The notes below the pieces were generated by a model. It did no database searches. It was not told the origin of the DNA and saw only the letters and a program-made list of their open reading frames with translations. From positions 278,770,598 through 278,834,597 of the forward strand of contig CM062804.1 of the NCBI GenBank assembly GCA_031772625.1: 64,000 bases of DNA. Direction: 5' to 3'. The first letter of the stretch is position 1, and every line of letters begins with the position of its first letter. Below, in pieces: positions 43,279-54,801 of this stretch. Both the position numbers and the translations under genes were made by a program. The stretch is from Pinus tabuliformis (Eukaryota > Streptophyta > Pinopsida > Pinales > Pinaceae).

Positions 43279-43721
43279 TTATGGCAAATGTCTACTTAAC
43301 ATTTGAGAAGCAATTGTGTCTGCCAATGTATTTAAAGATCTTGGAATATGCTGATATTCAATGTAGTCAAATTCACGTTCCAGGAGACGCACTCTCAAAA
43401 ATAATCTCAATAACACTCGATTTATAATGGCATATACTCTATTAAGCTGTAATACAACGAGTTCAGAATCTAACCCCACTATCAAACTCCGAATCCCAAA
43501 TGAATAGATTCAGATAATAACTCAATCACTGCACTATACTCTACAATGTTGTTTGTTGTTTGACCGAGGCTTACCCCATCCATAGATACCAACTCGTCAG
43601 AGGGTGAATAAATAACCCAAGCTACGGAAGAAATGTTCCGTGTATTACGACAAGCACCATCAGCAAATCCAATGTACGTTTGGGGAGGCGTCGACATCTG
43701 CAATATCAAGAGTAAAACCAA
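43279..43721 (-). pseudogene. Second (archaeal-type) RNase H of J
   Basis: Two frames (43721-43482, 43485-43279) together hold YIGFADGACR, TTNNIVEYSAVIELLSES, IVGLDSELVV and LNTLADTIASQ, i.e. the acidic series D, E, D, D of an RNase HI fold. A shift near 43484 breaks the gene. It lies downstream of integrase. Extra RNases H of this type are known in Tat-lineage elements. They would remove RNA from RNA-DNA hybrids, alongside the RT-linked RNase H at 45100-45560. Confidence 0.82.
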
Positions 43722-43832
43722 GATAAGCAGGAATAATGACGAAAAACACTCTCTAAGCTAAGCACACTTTTTAAACTAAAACACACCAGCTAGAAAGAAA
43801 ACTAACCTAACTAAAAATCTCCACACCTATTT

Positions 43833-45100
43833 TTAAGCATAATACTTCTTCAGGTAAATACCATTTCTGGGTTTACCTAAAGAGACCCCGTCAAAGTCTA
43901 CCAATTCATAGGCTCCTTTTTCCAGCTTTCGCTTAACAACATAAGGACCATGCCACATAGGTACGAATTTTCCAGTGCCTAATTTATCATTTTCCTGATC
44001 ATACAATAAGACTAGGTCTCCTTCCGAAAAATTTCGAGGGGTCACATTTCGATCATACTGAGCTTTAATATGTTTGGCATGAGTTTCGATCGCCAATGCA
44101 GCATCACATCGATTCTCATCTAGCTAAGCCAAGTATAAAAAACGTTTTTCCTCTTTGGAAGTGGCTGGAAGTAACTTGATGGCCATTTGCAATGACGGGA
44201 TTTTGCATTCAATGTGTAACACAGCTTCCAGACCATAAACTAGTTGGAAAGGAGTGAACCCTGTTGACGTTTTGACTGAGGTTCAATACGCCCAAAGCAC
44301 TGAAAATATCATGTTATTCCAATTCGACCGATGAATCCCAATGATTCGTCGGATCATGATGACTAGAACTTTGTTGATGGCCTCAACCATACCATTAGCT
44401 TGTGGATAATATGGAGTTGAACTATCGTGACGCAAGCCAAGCTGGCCTGTAAGTTCAATCATCATAACGTTTCGAAAATGATGCCCATGATCAGTGATAA
44501 TCGCTTTTGGAAAACCAAACCTAGCAATTATATGATTGAACGCGAAAATCGCAGCTGTTTTTCTGTCTGCCTCAAATCTAGGCATCGCCTCGGCCCACTT
44601 GGTAAAATAATCTACCGCAAGGATGATATACGCATGCCCCCCAGCCGAGTGAGGGTTACATGTAATAAAATCGATACCCCATTTTGCAAATGGACCGATG
44701 GCAATTATAGGGTGGAGAGGAGCAGGTGGAGCGCGCATCTTTTGATAAAAAATTTGGCAGTTGTGGCATTTTCGGACCGTGTTAATACAATCTTTAAACA
44801 AAGACGGCCAGAAGTAGCCAACACACAATATCTTTTGGGTTGTGGCATACCCAAACATATGACCGCCACACGCTCCAGAGTGACAGTCATTTAGAACCCT
44901 TTCAGCTTCCTCATGAGTTAAACAACGTCGAAAAACAGAGTCCGCCCCACGATGATAAAGAGTATCTCTAATAATTCTGAATTGTTGGGACTGGAATCGT
45001 ATTTTTCGATGTTCTAACCTTGAAATTTCTGGCTGAAAGGATTGGGTCTGGAGATAAACAATGATATCCCCATACCAAGGATCTAAAGTGCTAATTAGAA
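43833..45100 (-). pseudogene. Integrase of J
   Basis: The zinc region reads NDCHSGACGGHMFGY followed by RKCHNCQ. The core has KWGIDFITCNP, AIITDHGHHF and ANGMVEAINKVL, so D, D and E are present, although the usual S-D-N-G has become T-D-H-G. The C-terminal part (44096-43833) has FSEGDLVLLYD and WHGPYVVKR and ends NGIYLKKYYA. Stops at 44283 (TGA) and 44125-44127 (TAG) interrupt it. Confidence 0.9.
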
Positions 45101-45600
45101 ACAAGGATTCGTCCGCAATGGGCTCCTCCGCCACAATTTCTGTGTCAGCACGCCGTAAGTCACACATTAACTCTGCAAAAACTAAAGATTTCTTCGACTT
45201 AGACTTTTCAAATTCCAAGTCAAAATCGTGCAGTATGACAATCCATTTGGAGTACTTGCCCCCTAGCAATTGCTTTGTCAAAATATAGATCATAGGGTTG
45301 CAATCAGAAATCACTGTAGTTTTACGTAGTAAATGTAATGAGGAAAACGTTGGACAGCTTGAACAACTGCCAATGCCAATTTCTCCACATGTGAGTATTT
45401 TAGCTCAGTTGGATTTAGAGTTCAACTAAGGTAATATATCACATGTTCAGTACCGAATTCATCTTCCTGAACTAACACCATTCCGATGGTGGAATGGGAA
45501 GCGGCGAGATACAAGAAGTAGTCCTGGTTGTAGTTGGGAGGATGCAATAATGGTGCATGGGTCAACGCGTGTTTTAGTGCATCAAAAGATTTGTCGGCTA
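45101..45600 (-). pseudogene. RT-linked Ty3-type RNase H of J
   Basis: It starts at YNQDYFLYLAASHSTIGMVL, where the usual first Asp is Ala. It passes a TGA at 45422 and continues with TLNPTELKYSHVEKLALAV. After a frameshift near 45320 it runs as GGKYSKWIVILHDFDLEFEK. The altered first catalytic residue suggests this domain is weak or inactive, leaving the second RNase H as the better-preserved one. Confidence 0.75.
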
Positions 45601-46500
45601 TCTCATCCCAAAAGAATGGAGTATTCTGTTTCAACAATCGGGTAAAACCCTTTGTGATCTCGGCGTAGTTAGGAATGAAACGACGTAAAAAGTTTGCTTT
45701 CCCTTGCAAACTTTTGAGTTGGCAAAGACTCGAAGGAGGAGGCAATTTGACAATAGCTTCAACCTTCGAGGGATCGACGCGAATGCCGGCTTTCGAAACA
45801 GCAAACCCCAGTAACCGACCCGTTTCTATACAGAAAACAAACTTGTGTGGATTCAACCTAATCCGATAGTGCCTACACCTCATAATGATTGCTCGTAAAT
45901 GGATGAGATGATCAGCTTGATGTAATGAATGAGCAGGAAAATCATCGAGATAGGGTTGCACAATGTGCTTGATGTCATGAAACGCGTAAGACATGGCCCT
46001 TTGAAAAGTTGCCCCGACATTCTTGAGCCCAAAAGGTAATTTGCAATAAGCAAATGTCCCCCATGGACAAATGAAAGCCGTTTTTGGTTGATCAACAGGT
46101 AGAATATTGATTTGATTGTATCAGGAAAAACCATCCATGAAGGAAAATATTTCACTGCCGGCACAATCATCAATGATTTGATCGATATAGGGAGTTGGGT
46201 AATTGTCTTTTGGACATGCTCGATTAATATCCCTATAATCGATACATATTCTTATTGTCCCTTGCTTTTTGTTAATAGGAACAATATTCGATACCAAATC
46301 CGTTAATGGAATCGGATAAATGAAACCTGCTTTGAGTAATTTTTCAACTTCTGCTTTAATAGCAGCAGCTTTTCTCGGGTGGATCTGACGCAAACGTTGC
46401 CGGATGGGTTTAGCATCCGGGTAAGTTTTGATTTCATGAACAACAATTGCAGGGTCGATTCCTGGCATTTCCTCATATGACCAGGCAAACACGTCGCGGA
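45601..46500 (-). pseudogene. Reverse transcriptase of J
   Basis: The frame holds AEVEKLLKAGFIYPI, GTIRICIDYRDINRACPKDN and IFSFMDGFS, then a TGA at 46121-46123, then TAFICPWGTFAYCKLPFGLK and the active site PYLDDFPAHS. Phase is kept across the stop, so one base change separates the two halves. It ends with FLRRFIPNYAEITKGF. It belongs to the 530-codon and 190-codon frames 47713-46121 and 45994-45422. Confidence 0.9.
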
Positions 46501-47713
46501 ATTCTTGAAATAGGGCCTTATATGTTTGAATTTCATTTTCCGTACAAGAGGCTCCCATATGAATGTTTTCAACAATTCCAGGCTTAACCGAAATATCAAT
46601 AGGAATAGTTCGAGAAATATTTCCCAAATTTAACTTTGAATCAGGATTTTTCATTGGATTCTGAGGTTCCTTGACATATTCAGTCGTAAAAATTGATGAA
46701 AAGTCATTTTCAAAACGATCATTCTCAGGTAAAAACGAAGATCTGTGATGAAGATCTTCCCATGGTAAGTCATCGACACATAGGATTTCATGAATTTGCT
46801 CATCAGTGTGAACAAGTTCGAAAAACGTTGTTGAATTCGAGTTTGATGTTGAAAGTGATTCCTCATGGACCACATTCATTAAGTCAATTTTGGTTGAAGA
46901 TGGGTCAGAAAATGACTGCACGTTCTGATACGCAATTTCACATGGACTTAAAGGCATAACATCACCAAATGAGTCTATCTCATATTCGAAAGGTACGATC
47001 CAAGGATCATCATAAACAATAGTGTCTGACGAAATCATATGAATAGTTGCAGTAGCAGACGATGCGTTGATAGGAGGAAATGGAAAAGTTCCCAGTAAAC
47101 CAGAATCTTTAACTAGTCCTACTCCAACATCCTTATACGGGATAGTTATTTTGCCGACATGCTGAATACTTTTAGAAGAGGCTGGGTCCGATGAAAAGTA
47201 ATTCAGCTGGTCTATAGTTACGATCTTTCCATTATGAGGGAACTTTATAAGCCGAAAGACCGATGAAATGATAGTTGTCATAGCGTAAGACCAACTATGA
47301 CCCAAGAGAAGGTTGTAATCTAGAGGGGCATCAACCACCTCCACATCTAGATTAACAATTTTTCCTTCAACCCCTATAGTTAAATCTTGTAGAATGCGAA
47401 AAGGTTTAAACCCACGGCCATCAAAGGCCTTTAGAATTGTCGGGGATTGATTTAGTGAAGGAGAACCAAGCGATCTCCAACACTGTATCGACATAATACA
47501 CGTTGAGGCTCCCTCATCAATCACAGTCCTATAACAAGGTCTGTTTTTGACTAATACTGGGATCTGGAAAGCCAATTGATGAGGTAAGCACGGTGTACTA
47601 TTTTCTAGATCAAAAATTATAACGATCGAGTCCTGAACGTCAACAACTCCTATAGCCGACAGTAGTAATTTACGTTGTGCTGGACATGATTGCAGCACTT
47701 CCAAAGCCGACAT
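46501..47713 (-). pseudogene. Aspartic protease and linker of J
   Basis: From MSALEVLQSCPAQRK the frame shows VIDEGASTCIMS near residue 66, with the catalytic Asp in D-E-G, then DAPLDYNLLLGHSW. A linker of about 230 residues with acidic runs follows and leads to RT at MPGIDPAIVV. The frame before 47713 is shifted by one base relative to gag; compared with J', one base is missing near 47725. Confidence 0.88.
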
Positions 47714-47790
47714 TGCTGAAGGTGAATAGCCAAATCTTCAACAATGTTATAGTTCTGAGTCGCTCTCGCATGTGGATTGAAAGCTGACTT

Positions 47791-48264
47791 TCAAAGTATA
47801 CCCTTGGCGGGCGGTTTGATTACTAAGTCTGGGTTAGGTTTCTCGATCTGTAGCAGAACGGAATCGGGAGCTGAGGTTGATGGGTTAGAATGAGAAGATT
47901 CTGCTTCTTTACCATCAACAGGACTTTTACTTCCATAATCATGCGATCGAGTCACAATCCTAACATGGGACATCATCATTATGGGTTCTTTTGAGGCATT
48001 TGAGGAAGAACCTATCATCTTACTGTCTTGACTTGGAAAAGGATCCTTCAAAACAGTAGGCGTTTGGGAACCTTTGACAATTTTCGCAACCTCTGCATGA
48101 TGAGGGCAGTCTCTTGTAAAATGCTCTTTATCACAAATGAGACAAGGATAACGAGGTTTGCGTTTCTCATCATTTGATTCTGCTTTTTCTGGTTTCTCTT
48201 TCGAATTTTTATCTGTTTTATTTTTCTTCTTCCCTTTCTTCTTATCACTGGATTTTGATTTCAC
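47791..48264 (-). pseudogene. Gag zinc-knuckle region of J
   Basis: A Lys-rich start (KKKGKKKNKTDKN) leads to YPCLICDKEHFTRDCPHH, a C-x2-C-x3-H-x4-C knuckle one residue shorter than the usual C-x2-C-x4-H-x4-C. It then has a Ser/Pro-rich tail and stops at 47791. It lies in the same phase as the capsid frame, separated by a stop near 48313. Confidence 0.82.
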
Positions 48265-48315
48265 TGTAGATGACTCTAAAACATGAATATCGGCGGAAAT
48301 TTTCGCGGAAGAATC

Positions 48316-49075
48316 TCATGTCGGGGAATCTGGCAAGGTTATGATAGGAGAAGAATTCTTAGAAGACTTCTTCTTACTTTTGGTATTAACCGTACCAATC
48401 ATACCATCAGCGGCATGAGACCCTGAAGGAGCTGCAGCAATTTGATTTTGTTTAGGAAGATTGGGGATTTTCTCGTGTAACGTACCTGACTGTGTATAAA
48501 CTAAGTCAAGGTACTGAGCTTGAGCAATTACTTGCTCCTCAGTAACGACTCCGGCCTTAGCTACATCCTCAGTGATCTTTGGCAATAAAGATTTTACAAA
48601 CCATTTAGCTAAGATCCGATTCAGAATAAAAACCTTCACTAAACGCCGTCGACATCTCCATTCATGAATGTGATCTGAAATATAAGTGGACGTAGACTGC
48701 TTTAACGAAGTTAATAATTTCGTTCCATTGTCATATCTGACTGGCAACTGAAAATGAGTTAAAAACGAAGTAGCTAACTGACTAAAGTTATAAAAAGTGG
48801 CTCGCGGTAACTCAATGTACCACTTGGCTGCAAGACCAATTAGAGTGCGCTGGAAAAGCCTTAAATGGATTGAATCATCTGAAATGGAATTAGACACACA
48901 CCAGAGGTGATAAGTCATCACATGGTTCGATGGGTCCTCTCCTCATTTGCCTTCAAACTTAGGAATATCACTAGGCAACTTATTCGGCATTGGCGGCCAA
49001 AATGGAAGATAGTTAATTGGATCGTTCGTAAGGCGTGACAAGTTAGGCAAGTCCAAAGTTGTGATAAACGGTAAC
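48316..49075 (-). pseudogene. Gag capsid of J
   Basis: The frame encodes DDSIHLRLFQRTLIGLAAKW, then FSQLATSFLTHF and STYISDHIHEWRCRRRLV, a Retrotrans_gag-like capsid. The upstream part (NDPINYLPFWPPMP, IPKFEGK) is in the same phase but cut by a TGA near 48949. J' carries the matching frame at 1554-2384. Confidence 0.85.
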
Positions 49076-50412
49076 TAATAATTAGGGTCCCTAAAACTCT
49101 GGGTCATGAGACCAGCCCTAAGAGGAGGATATCCAGGATAACTAGGAATTGGAATTGCATTTGGGATATTATATCCTCCCGGAAAACCAGGATTAACCTG
49201 ACCGTACTGGTGTTGTTGAGGTTGTTGATATGTATACCCAGGGTACGGTTGATACTGATAGACTGGCTGTTGTACAGCTGGACCGAATTGGTACTGTTCC
49301 TGGTACGGTTGATAAGTAAATTGAGGTTGACTTGTGACAACCGTACTTGAACGAGATTGTCCTACAGGCATTTGAACCGAACCTTGAATTGTGGATCCAG
49401 ACTGAGGTAAATATGTCTAAGGAGTTGATACAGGAATAGTAGAAACTAGAGCTGTCGATACTCCAGAAGTAGGTGGGGTAGATTGAATAGATGTTGCAGC
49501 AGTTGCAGCAACCGTTTGAGGCGGAGTATGAGGCATACTAGGCTCAGGCTGAGAAACTACAGAAGGTGCAGAAGTTTGAATAGTTGACTGGACAGGTTGC
49601 TGGGGTGAGCCAGAAACTAAGGGTTGTCCAGTTTGAGATGACAACTGTACATTCGGTTGCAAGACTTGTTGAGTTTGAGATGGATCCCACACTAAATTCA
49701 TTCCGGGGTACAAACCCATAATAGGTTGAGAATATTGAGGACCATAACCGGGTTGAGGGTAGGGTTGATAATTCAACGGTACATTTCCAGTTCCTTGGAC
49801 ATATGATTGACCGTAAGGTGGTTGGAAACCTTGGTTCGAGTACTGACCTTGAGGTTAATAACATTGAGGCACGTACTGATACTGGAGTTGACCTTGAGGT
49901 ACATATTGATACTGCGGTTGACCTTGAGGTACATATTGAGTCTGGGGTCGACCTTGAGGAATGTATTGTCCCGTAGGTATGTATTGTCCTTGAGGTTGCC
50001 CCCCAAGCGCAAATTGGGTACCTTGAGGTTGCCCCCCAGGTGATAATTGAGGACTTTAGGGCTGCCCCCCAGGCGGTAACTGGCCACCTTGAGGTTGAGG
50101 ATTAGGAATAGTACTTGACATCATGAGAATATCTTCTACACTCAACGGCTTAGTACCATTATTTCCAGTTAATAACCCTTGTTCAATAGGTTGAGGAGAT
50201 GCTCTCGAAAAAGTACCAGTGAGTGACTGATACCCAGAGGGAATAGAAGGACCGCCGTACAAAAAGGTTTCCGGAGATTGAGAAAACATGGACGACTGTC
50301 TTGACATATTTAACGGAGGATAGTAACCCCTAGGTGTTGGGTGATAAGGAATACGAGGTGGTGAAAAACTTAGTCTCGGTTTTTCCAAAAAATGGTCAAT
50401 GAAAGATACCAA
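49075..50412 (-). pseudogene. Gln/Pro-rich Gag region of J with internal repeats
   Basis: Same-phase frames (50412-50056, 49776-49417, 49371-49075) encode Pro/Gln/Tyr-rich sequence. Between about 49850 and 50110 the unit PQGQxQYQYVPQGQ recurs several times, reflecting a DNA repeat of roughly 39-42 bp. Stops at about 50056, 49857 and 49417 break the frame. The region is disordered-looking and of unknown role. Confidence 0.75.
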
Positions 50413-50909
50413 GCACTGCTCCTAGGTGGACTGTAAAAGATTGATTCACGCTCCCTAAGTTCTATAACAGGTTGATTTTCAGGGATAGGGATACCTTCTT
50501 CTTCCGGAGTAGCAAGTTCTTCAATAGCTATAAGTCCAGAAGGAAGATTTTGGGTAATTATTCTTTCTACCCTGGGTGAACCAAGACCACTAGAAGTTGG
50601 AGAGGTAAATCTCGATGTTGGAGTAGCAGCAAATTCAGTTTCAGGTTCAGATATTTCAGGTTCCTCACCTAAATCACTAGTAGATGAAAAACTACCAGTA
50701 ACTTCGGAAACAGACACAGATTGTGGATTATAATCTGCTACTAGAGCTTGATAATCAGGATGTACCACTAAAGAAGACTCTCCTTCTTCAGGTGACCCAA
50801 CTCTACTGTCTCTAGGAGTTACGAGGGCTCTTAACCCTTCAAGCTGGCTCGGTGAAAACTTAGGAGGTTGGCCACGAAGTCTACGAGACTTCCTCGGTAA
50901 TTCAGCCAC
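50370..50909 (-). pseudogene. Gag N-terminus of J
   Basis: The frame starts MAELPRKSRRLRGQPPKFSP, basic then acidic and Ser/Thr-rich, with no domain I recognise. Near 50425 it goes out of phase, and the continuation (FIDHFLEKPRLSFSPP) lies in the next frame. It is the first ATG after the leader, so it is the likely Gag start. Confidence 0.75.
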
Positions 50910-52760
50910 GATTAAATATTTTAACTACTTCACACGCAAACAAAGAAAAATCTCAATGAAAACCACCTAAAGCCTCTAAAGAACAAAAAAAATTTGAATC
51001 ACAGGCCTAAAGAATCTAGGAGATCAAACCACACACAAACAGTAACTTTCCGTACTGAAAACACTAGTTGGTGATGAAATCCAACGTTGCAGAGTTCAAT
51101 ACAGAAATGGCGGTTGGAATAGTTACCCCAGCAACCTGCTTAATGAATAGACTGGCACAAGTTTCTCCACTAAACTGTCTCGAGTGAAGAGAACCCCCTA
51201 GAAAATCCAAGTGAGTCTAGCTAACGTCTGCTCCAGGTACAGTGGGATCTTCCAGCCACTGTCACCTTAGGAAGAATCCTATAGAATATGGTCACTATTG
51301 TTATCAACGGAAACAAATATAACTGGGGGAACAGTCTATGATCCGATACACACGCAAGGGCGGAGTAACAAACTCAATCCCCTGGAAGGCTCCTTGACAT
51401 AATCCAAGGTTTACCAACAAGTGACCCCAGGCTCCTCGAAAATGGTTAATCTAAGGTTTACCATTTTTAATACGTGAATATCTGGTGTCATTCCCAATGA
51501 GGAAGGATTGATTCCCACACTGGTTCGGACACGATCTCGTGCTTCTCCTTTAAGAGGAGCTTACTCCCTACTCCAAGACACTAGCCTAAGCTATGTTGGT
51601 GTAATAGAGTGCTAGAAATAAAAATATTACTAGATAGATTTTACTTTAAGCGTTATTTTTATTGGTTTTTGTTTAAGTCAAGAGGTGCGGAGATGAAACT
51701 TGTGGTGTGAAGACTCGACTCGAAATCACTAAAAAAAATGCACTTAAGATGATAAGCAATCTTTTCCCTTCAATGAATTTCTAGCTAGGAAAGAGTTTGA
51801 GAATGCAAATGCTTGTAAACACAAATCTTTCTTAACAAACAAATCAAAAGAAGAGCTTTTTGTCTTTTCCAATGCACTAACAACGAGACAACTAGTTATG
51901 TTCACAAAAATTTCCCTTTTCTTTCAAACACTCAAATACTACAAAAACAAACTTTTTCCAAAAGAGATTTTTTATTTTTTATAAAACACTCAAAACTATG
52001 GAAAATTCTAATCTTGAGATCTATAAACTATAAAAAACTATTTGAAGTAAAAGCTTACAAGATTTCTTTTTCAAGGATGTTTTACTTAGCTATAAGCAAA
52101 CTAAGGACTAATTTGTCTAGAATCACAAATCAGTCAAAAAACAACCAATTTTTGTTTTCTTTTCTAAAAATGAAATCCAAACTTTTAACACAAGTTTTTT
52201 CGAAGTTTCACAAAGAGAAAATACAAGATGGATTCCTCAACAAAGGCAAACTTTGCAAATGGTCAGACTCACAAGAAGGCCAGTAAAAAGCAAGGTGATC
52301 TGAGGCTTCTACAGCATCTAAGCTCTGAGCTACTACAATACCAAAATGAAAATCAAGCCCGACAACCAAAACTTCTAGGAATTTCACCTAAAACCCTAAC
52401 ACCAATGGAATTAACCTAAGAAAAGCTCCTGAAAAGTCACATGCAGGTCTGGGTAGGGGATAACAACATCTAAACAAAAACTAAGCTTACTAAAAGAGAA
52501 AATCTTAATTTTTCCAAAATTTTGAGAGGGTCCGCAGGCCCACAGTTCACATAGGTGTGGTACCGCTCTGTGTGAAAAGCAAAAGTGCGGATAAGTCCAC
52601 ACTGTGTTGCAAGCCGAGGGTGCGGTCCTCTCCCAAAGTTATGAAAAACAAAAAATAATCCAAGATCTACTAAATCTACCCAATTCCACACACAACAAGC
52701 CAAAAATAGAAACAAAAACATAGTTTCTCAGGTCAAAGTAATGCAAATCAAGAAATCAAG
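50910..52760 (-). other. Long 5' leader of J
   Basis: About 1.85 kb lie between the primer site and gag, without a supported gene. Near 52526-52631 it carries the GC-rich motif cluster also found in the LTRs. Long leaders are usual in Tat/Ogre elements. Confidence 0.7.
52526..52631. repeat. GC-rich motif cluster in leader of J
   Basis: The cluster contains GGGTCCGCAGG (52528), GGTGTGGTACCGC (52554) and GGGTGCGGTCC (52619), related to the motifs at 39387-39487 and 41640-41775. Confidence 0.7.
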
Positions 52761-52778
52761 TCCCCAGCGGAGTCACCA
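52761..52778 (-). other. Primer binding site of J (tRNA-Arg type)
   Basis: The minus strand reads TGGTGACTCCGCTGGGGA, three bases from the 5' LTR. It matches the 3' end of a plant tRNA-Arg (PBS form TGGCGACTCCxCTGGGG) except for one base. Tat/Ogre elements are known to use this primer. Confidence 0.85.
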
Positions 52779-52781
52779 TTT

Positions 52782-53831
52782 TCTCACACGGAATGAGTCG
52801 ATCTTGCGGACAAGATTGACCTCCCTAGTATCTAACGATATCTAGTGACAAGCAAGCCAATCAAAAACTATCTTTCTCTAAATATGCAATTTATAAATAA
52901 AGGCAAACAAGTGTTTTAGGCCTACCTTGGGTCCAATGCAAGTTTGTGCAAGCCTCGCTCCTTTGATCCAAATGAGCTCCCTTGAGCAAATCTGCAAACA
53001 AAAACAAGCACACAAATTAAATAGCACCTGAAAAGCCAATATCATAAAGCATACTTATCATGATGATCAAGGAATTCATGAAACAAATGACATAAGAAAA
53101 TTTGTTGAGAAAAATGAATTTGATTGTATTAATTCAAATCAAAGAAGAACTTTACAACCTGTGCCTTGATGTTGTACAAGCTCCTCCCAGGGTCCAACAA
53201 GAAGTCTCCTCTACTTTGACAAGTTTCACTCTCTTCCCAATGAAGCCAAAAGGTATGTGATCTCTCCTCTCAAGCTCAACTAGGAAGTCTCAATTCCACC
53301 AGCATTTACCCTAAAAAATATTCAGCTTCTAACCTCTCTAGCAACCAGCCCAATGCCTTAATTTATAGTGCAATGGAGGGAAGTTACTAGGTCCTCCTTC
53401 AAAGGGATAAAGCCCTCCTTCAAAGGGATAGCTCCTCTCATCAAGGGATTAGCTCCTTCTCTTTTGGGATGCATGAACCACCTAAGAGCGAACCATCCAC
53501 GTCAAAATTCCTTCTAGAATCATCTAGAATTAACCCAAAGTGAGTTTTTTAGAATAAACTTGTGCCTTTTTGACTTTCACAGGGGTCCGCACCCACTCCT
53601 TTAGGGACAGAGCGGGCAGATCCACATGTAATATGAACATAGGGTGCGGGACCGCAGGCAACAATGAGAGAAAGTGCGGAACCAGAGCTTTGTTGATTTT
53701 TAATGTCTTTCTCTCATTTTCAAAGCTTGACATGAAGAGCTGAGGTCTAAGACTTGCTTAGGAGGACAGTATAAGTGATGATAGACCCATACTGACTGCA
53801 AATAGTCATGGTGACAATATTTTGTGTAACA
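52782..53831 (-). repeat. 5' LTR of element J
   Basis: This 1050-bp copy is the partner of 38584-39634. Its terminus TCTCACACGG is mutated from TGTCACACGG. The duplicated CAACC follows at 53832. Confidence 0.95.
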
Positions 53832-54682
53832 CAACCCTCCACATGTGAACACCTAACATATAATGGTGACGGTTACTACAACCTCTGGAGGTTCTGTTGC
53901 AAACACACTGCGACAGTTAAATGGATGCCATGTGAATACATGCAATCGTTTAAGGTTATGGTTAATTAACTTGATGGATAATGAGACAAGAAACCACCAC
54001 ATGTGACCGCCGACAAAACCGCCAGCGGTTCCAGAAAATAATCAAACTTATCCGCACAATTAGCACTAATCCTCCAGCTAATCCTGGTTTAGCATTTATT
54101 TAATTTGCAGTTAACTATGAATTTAAAATGGTGGTGTTTTGGTAAAACCCACTAAATCCGACATTTTCACCAATTTTAGCACCCTTACCTGGATTTATTT
54201 GAGTTATAGAGGAGATTTTATAGGGAAATACTCTTTGAGCCATAACTAGAGCAATTTTCGACCAAATTGAGCTCAACAAAAGGTGTTACTAAGCTAATTT
54301 TGACATTATGGACATAGTGGTGCAGATATCAATATTAGTAGAGCTTTGTGAGCAACATTTTTTCCATATTGAGCTAATACGGAGGCCCAAGCCATGGAAG
54401 CTGGACCAAGGAGATGTAGCCCAGGAGGGCTGAACTCCTTCATCAAAACATTGTGTTAAAGTGTTCAAATGATGGTTTGTTTTACTTTTTATTTCTCTGG
54501 TTTAGCATTTTTATTTTAAGCTATTTTTTCGGATCAATGTCACATTAAACTTGATGTAATTTACCTGTTTCAATTAGCAAACAACCTAAGAAAACCTATT
54601 CACAAGAATCAATGAACAAGCATGTGTTTATAAATCTATAATTGAAATTAGCATAGAAAAACTAACATTCAATAACAGATCA
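53832..54682 (+). repeat. 5' LTR of G, second part
   Basis: It resumes the G LTR after J and ends ATAACAGATCA. It aligns in reverse with 9588-10340 of the solo LTR, including TTCACATGTGGAGGG near its start and ACACAATGTTTTGATGAAGG near 54460. Confidence 0.87.
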
Positions 54683-54685
54683 AGT

Positions 54686-54697
54686 TGATATCTGATA
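54686..54697 (+). other. Degenerate primer binding site of G
   Basis: TGATATCTGATA lies three bases after the LTR and matches the initiator-Met site TGGTATCAGAGC at eight of twelve positions. Its position supports the call more than its sequence does. Confidence 0.5.
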
Positions 54698-54801
54698 AAA
54701 GGTTTATTTTCTTGATTGCCTAAGTTTTGTGCAAGTAGGGTTTTAATGGCTGAAAAATTGTGGTGCTTACAAGGTTAAAGCTGTAGAGAGGAGAAGGGAA
54801 A

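Larger units (their letters stand above)
38584..53831 (-). mobile_element. Tat-lineage Ty3/gypsy element J with antisense extra gene
   Basis: This 15248-bp minus-strand element has LTRs of 1051 and 1050 bp (38584-39634 and 52782-53831) and a perfect duplication CAACC. Its primer site resembles the tRNA-Arg type used by Tat/Ogre elements. The order is gag, protease, RT, RNase H, integrase, second RNase H, then an antisense plant-mobile-domain-like gene, then the 3' LTR. Stops and frameshifts in gag-pol show that it is now inactive. By eye the LTRs differ at about 30 sites. It inserted into the 5' LTR of G. Confidence 0.93.

Noticed and set aside
53832-54682. A separate DNA transposon or MITE right of J
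   Set aside because: It is the second half of the G 5' LTR. The target duplication and the inverted solo LTR alignment explain it.
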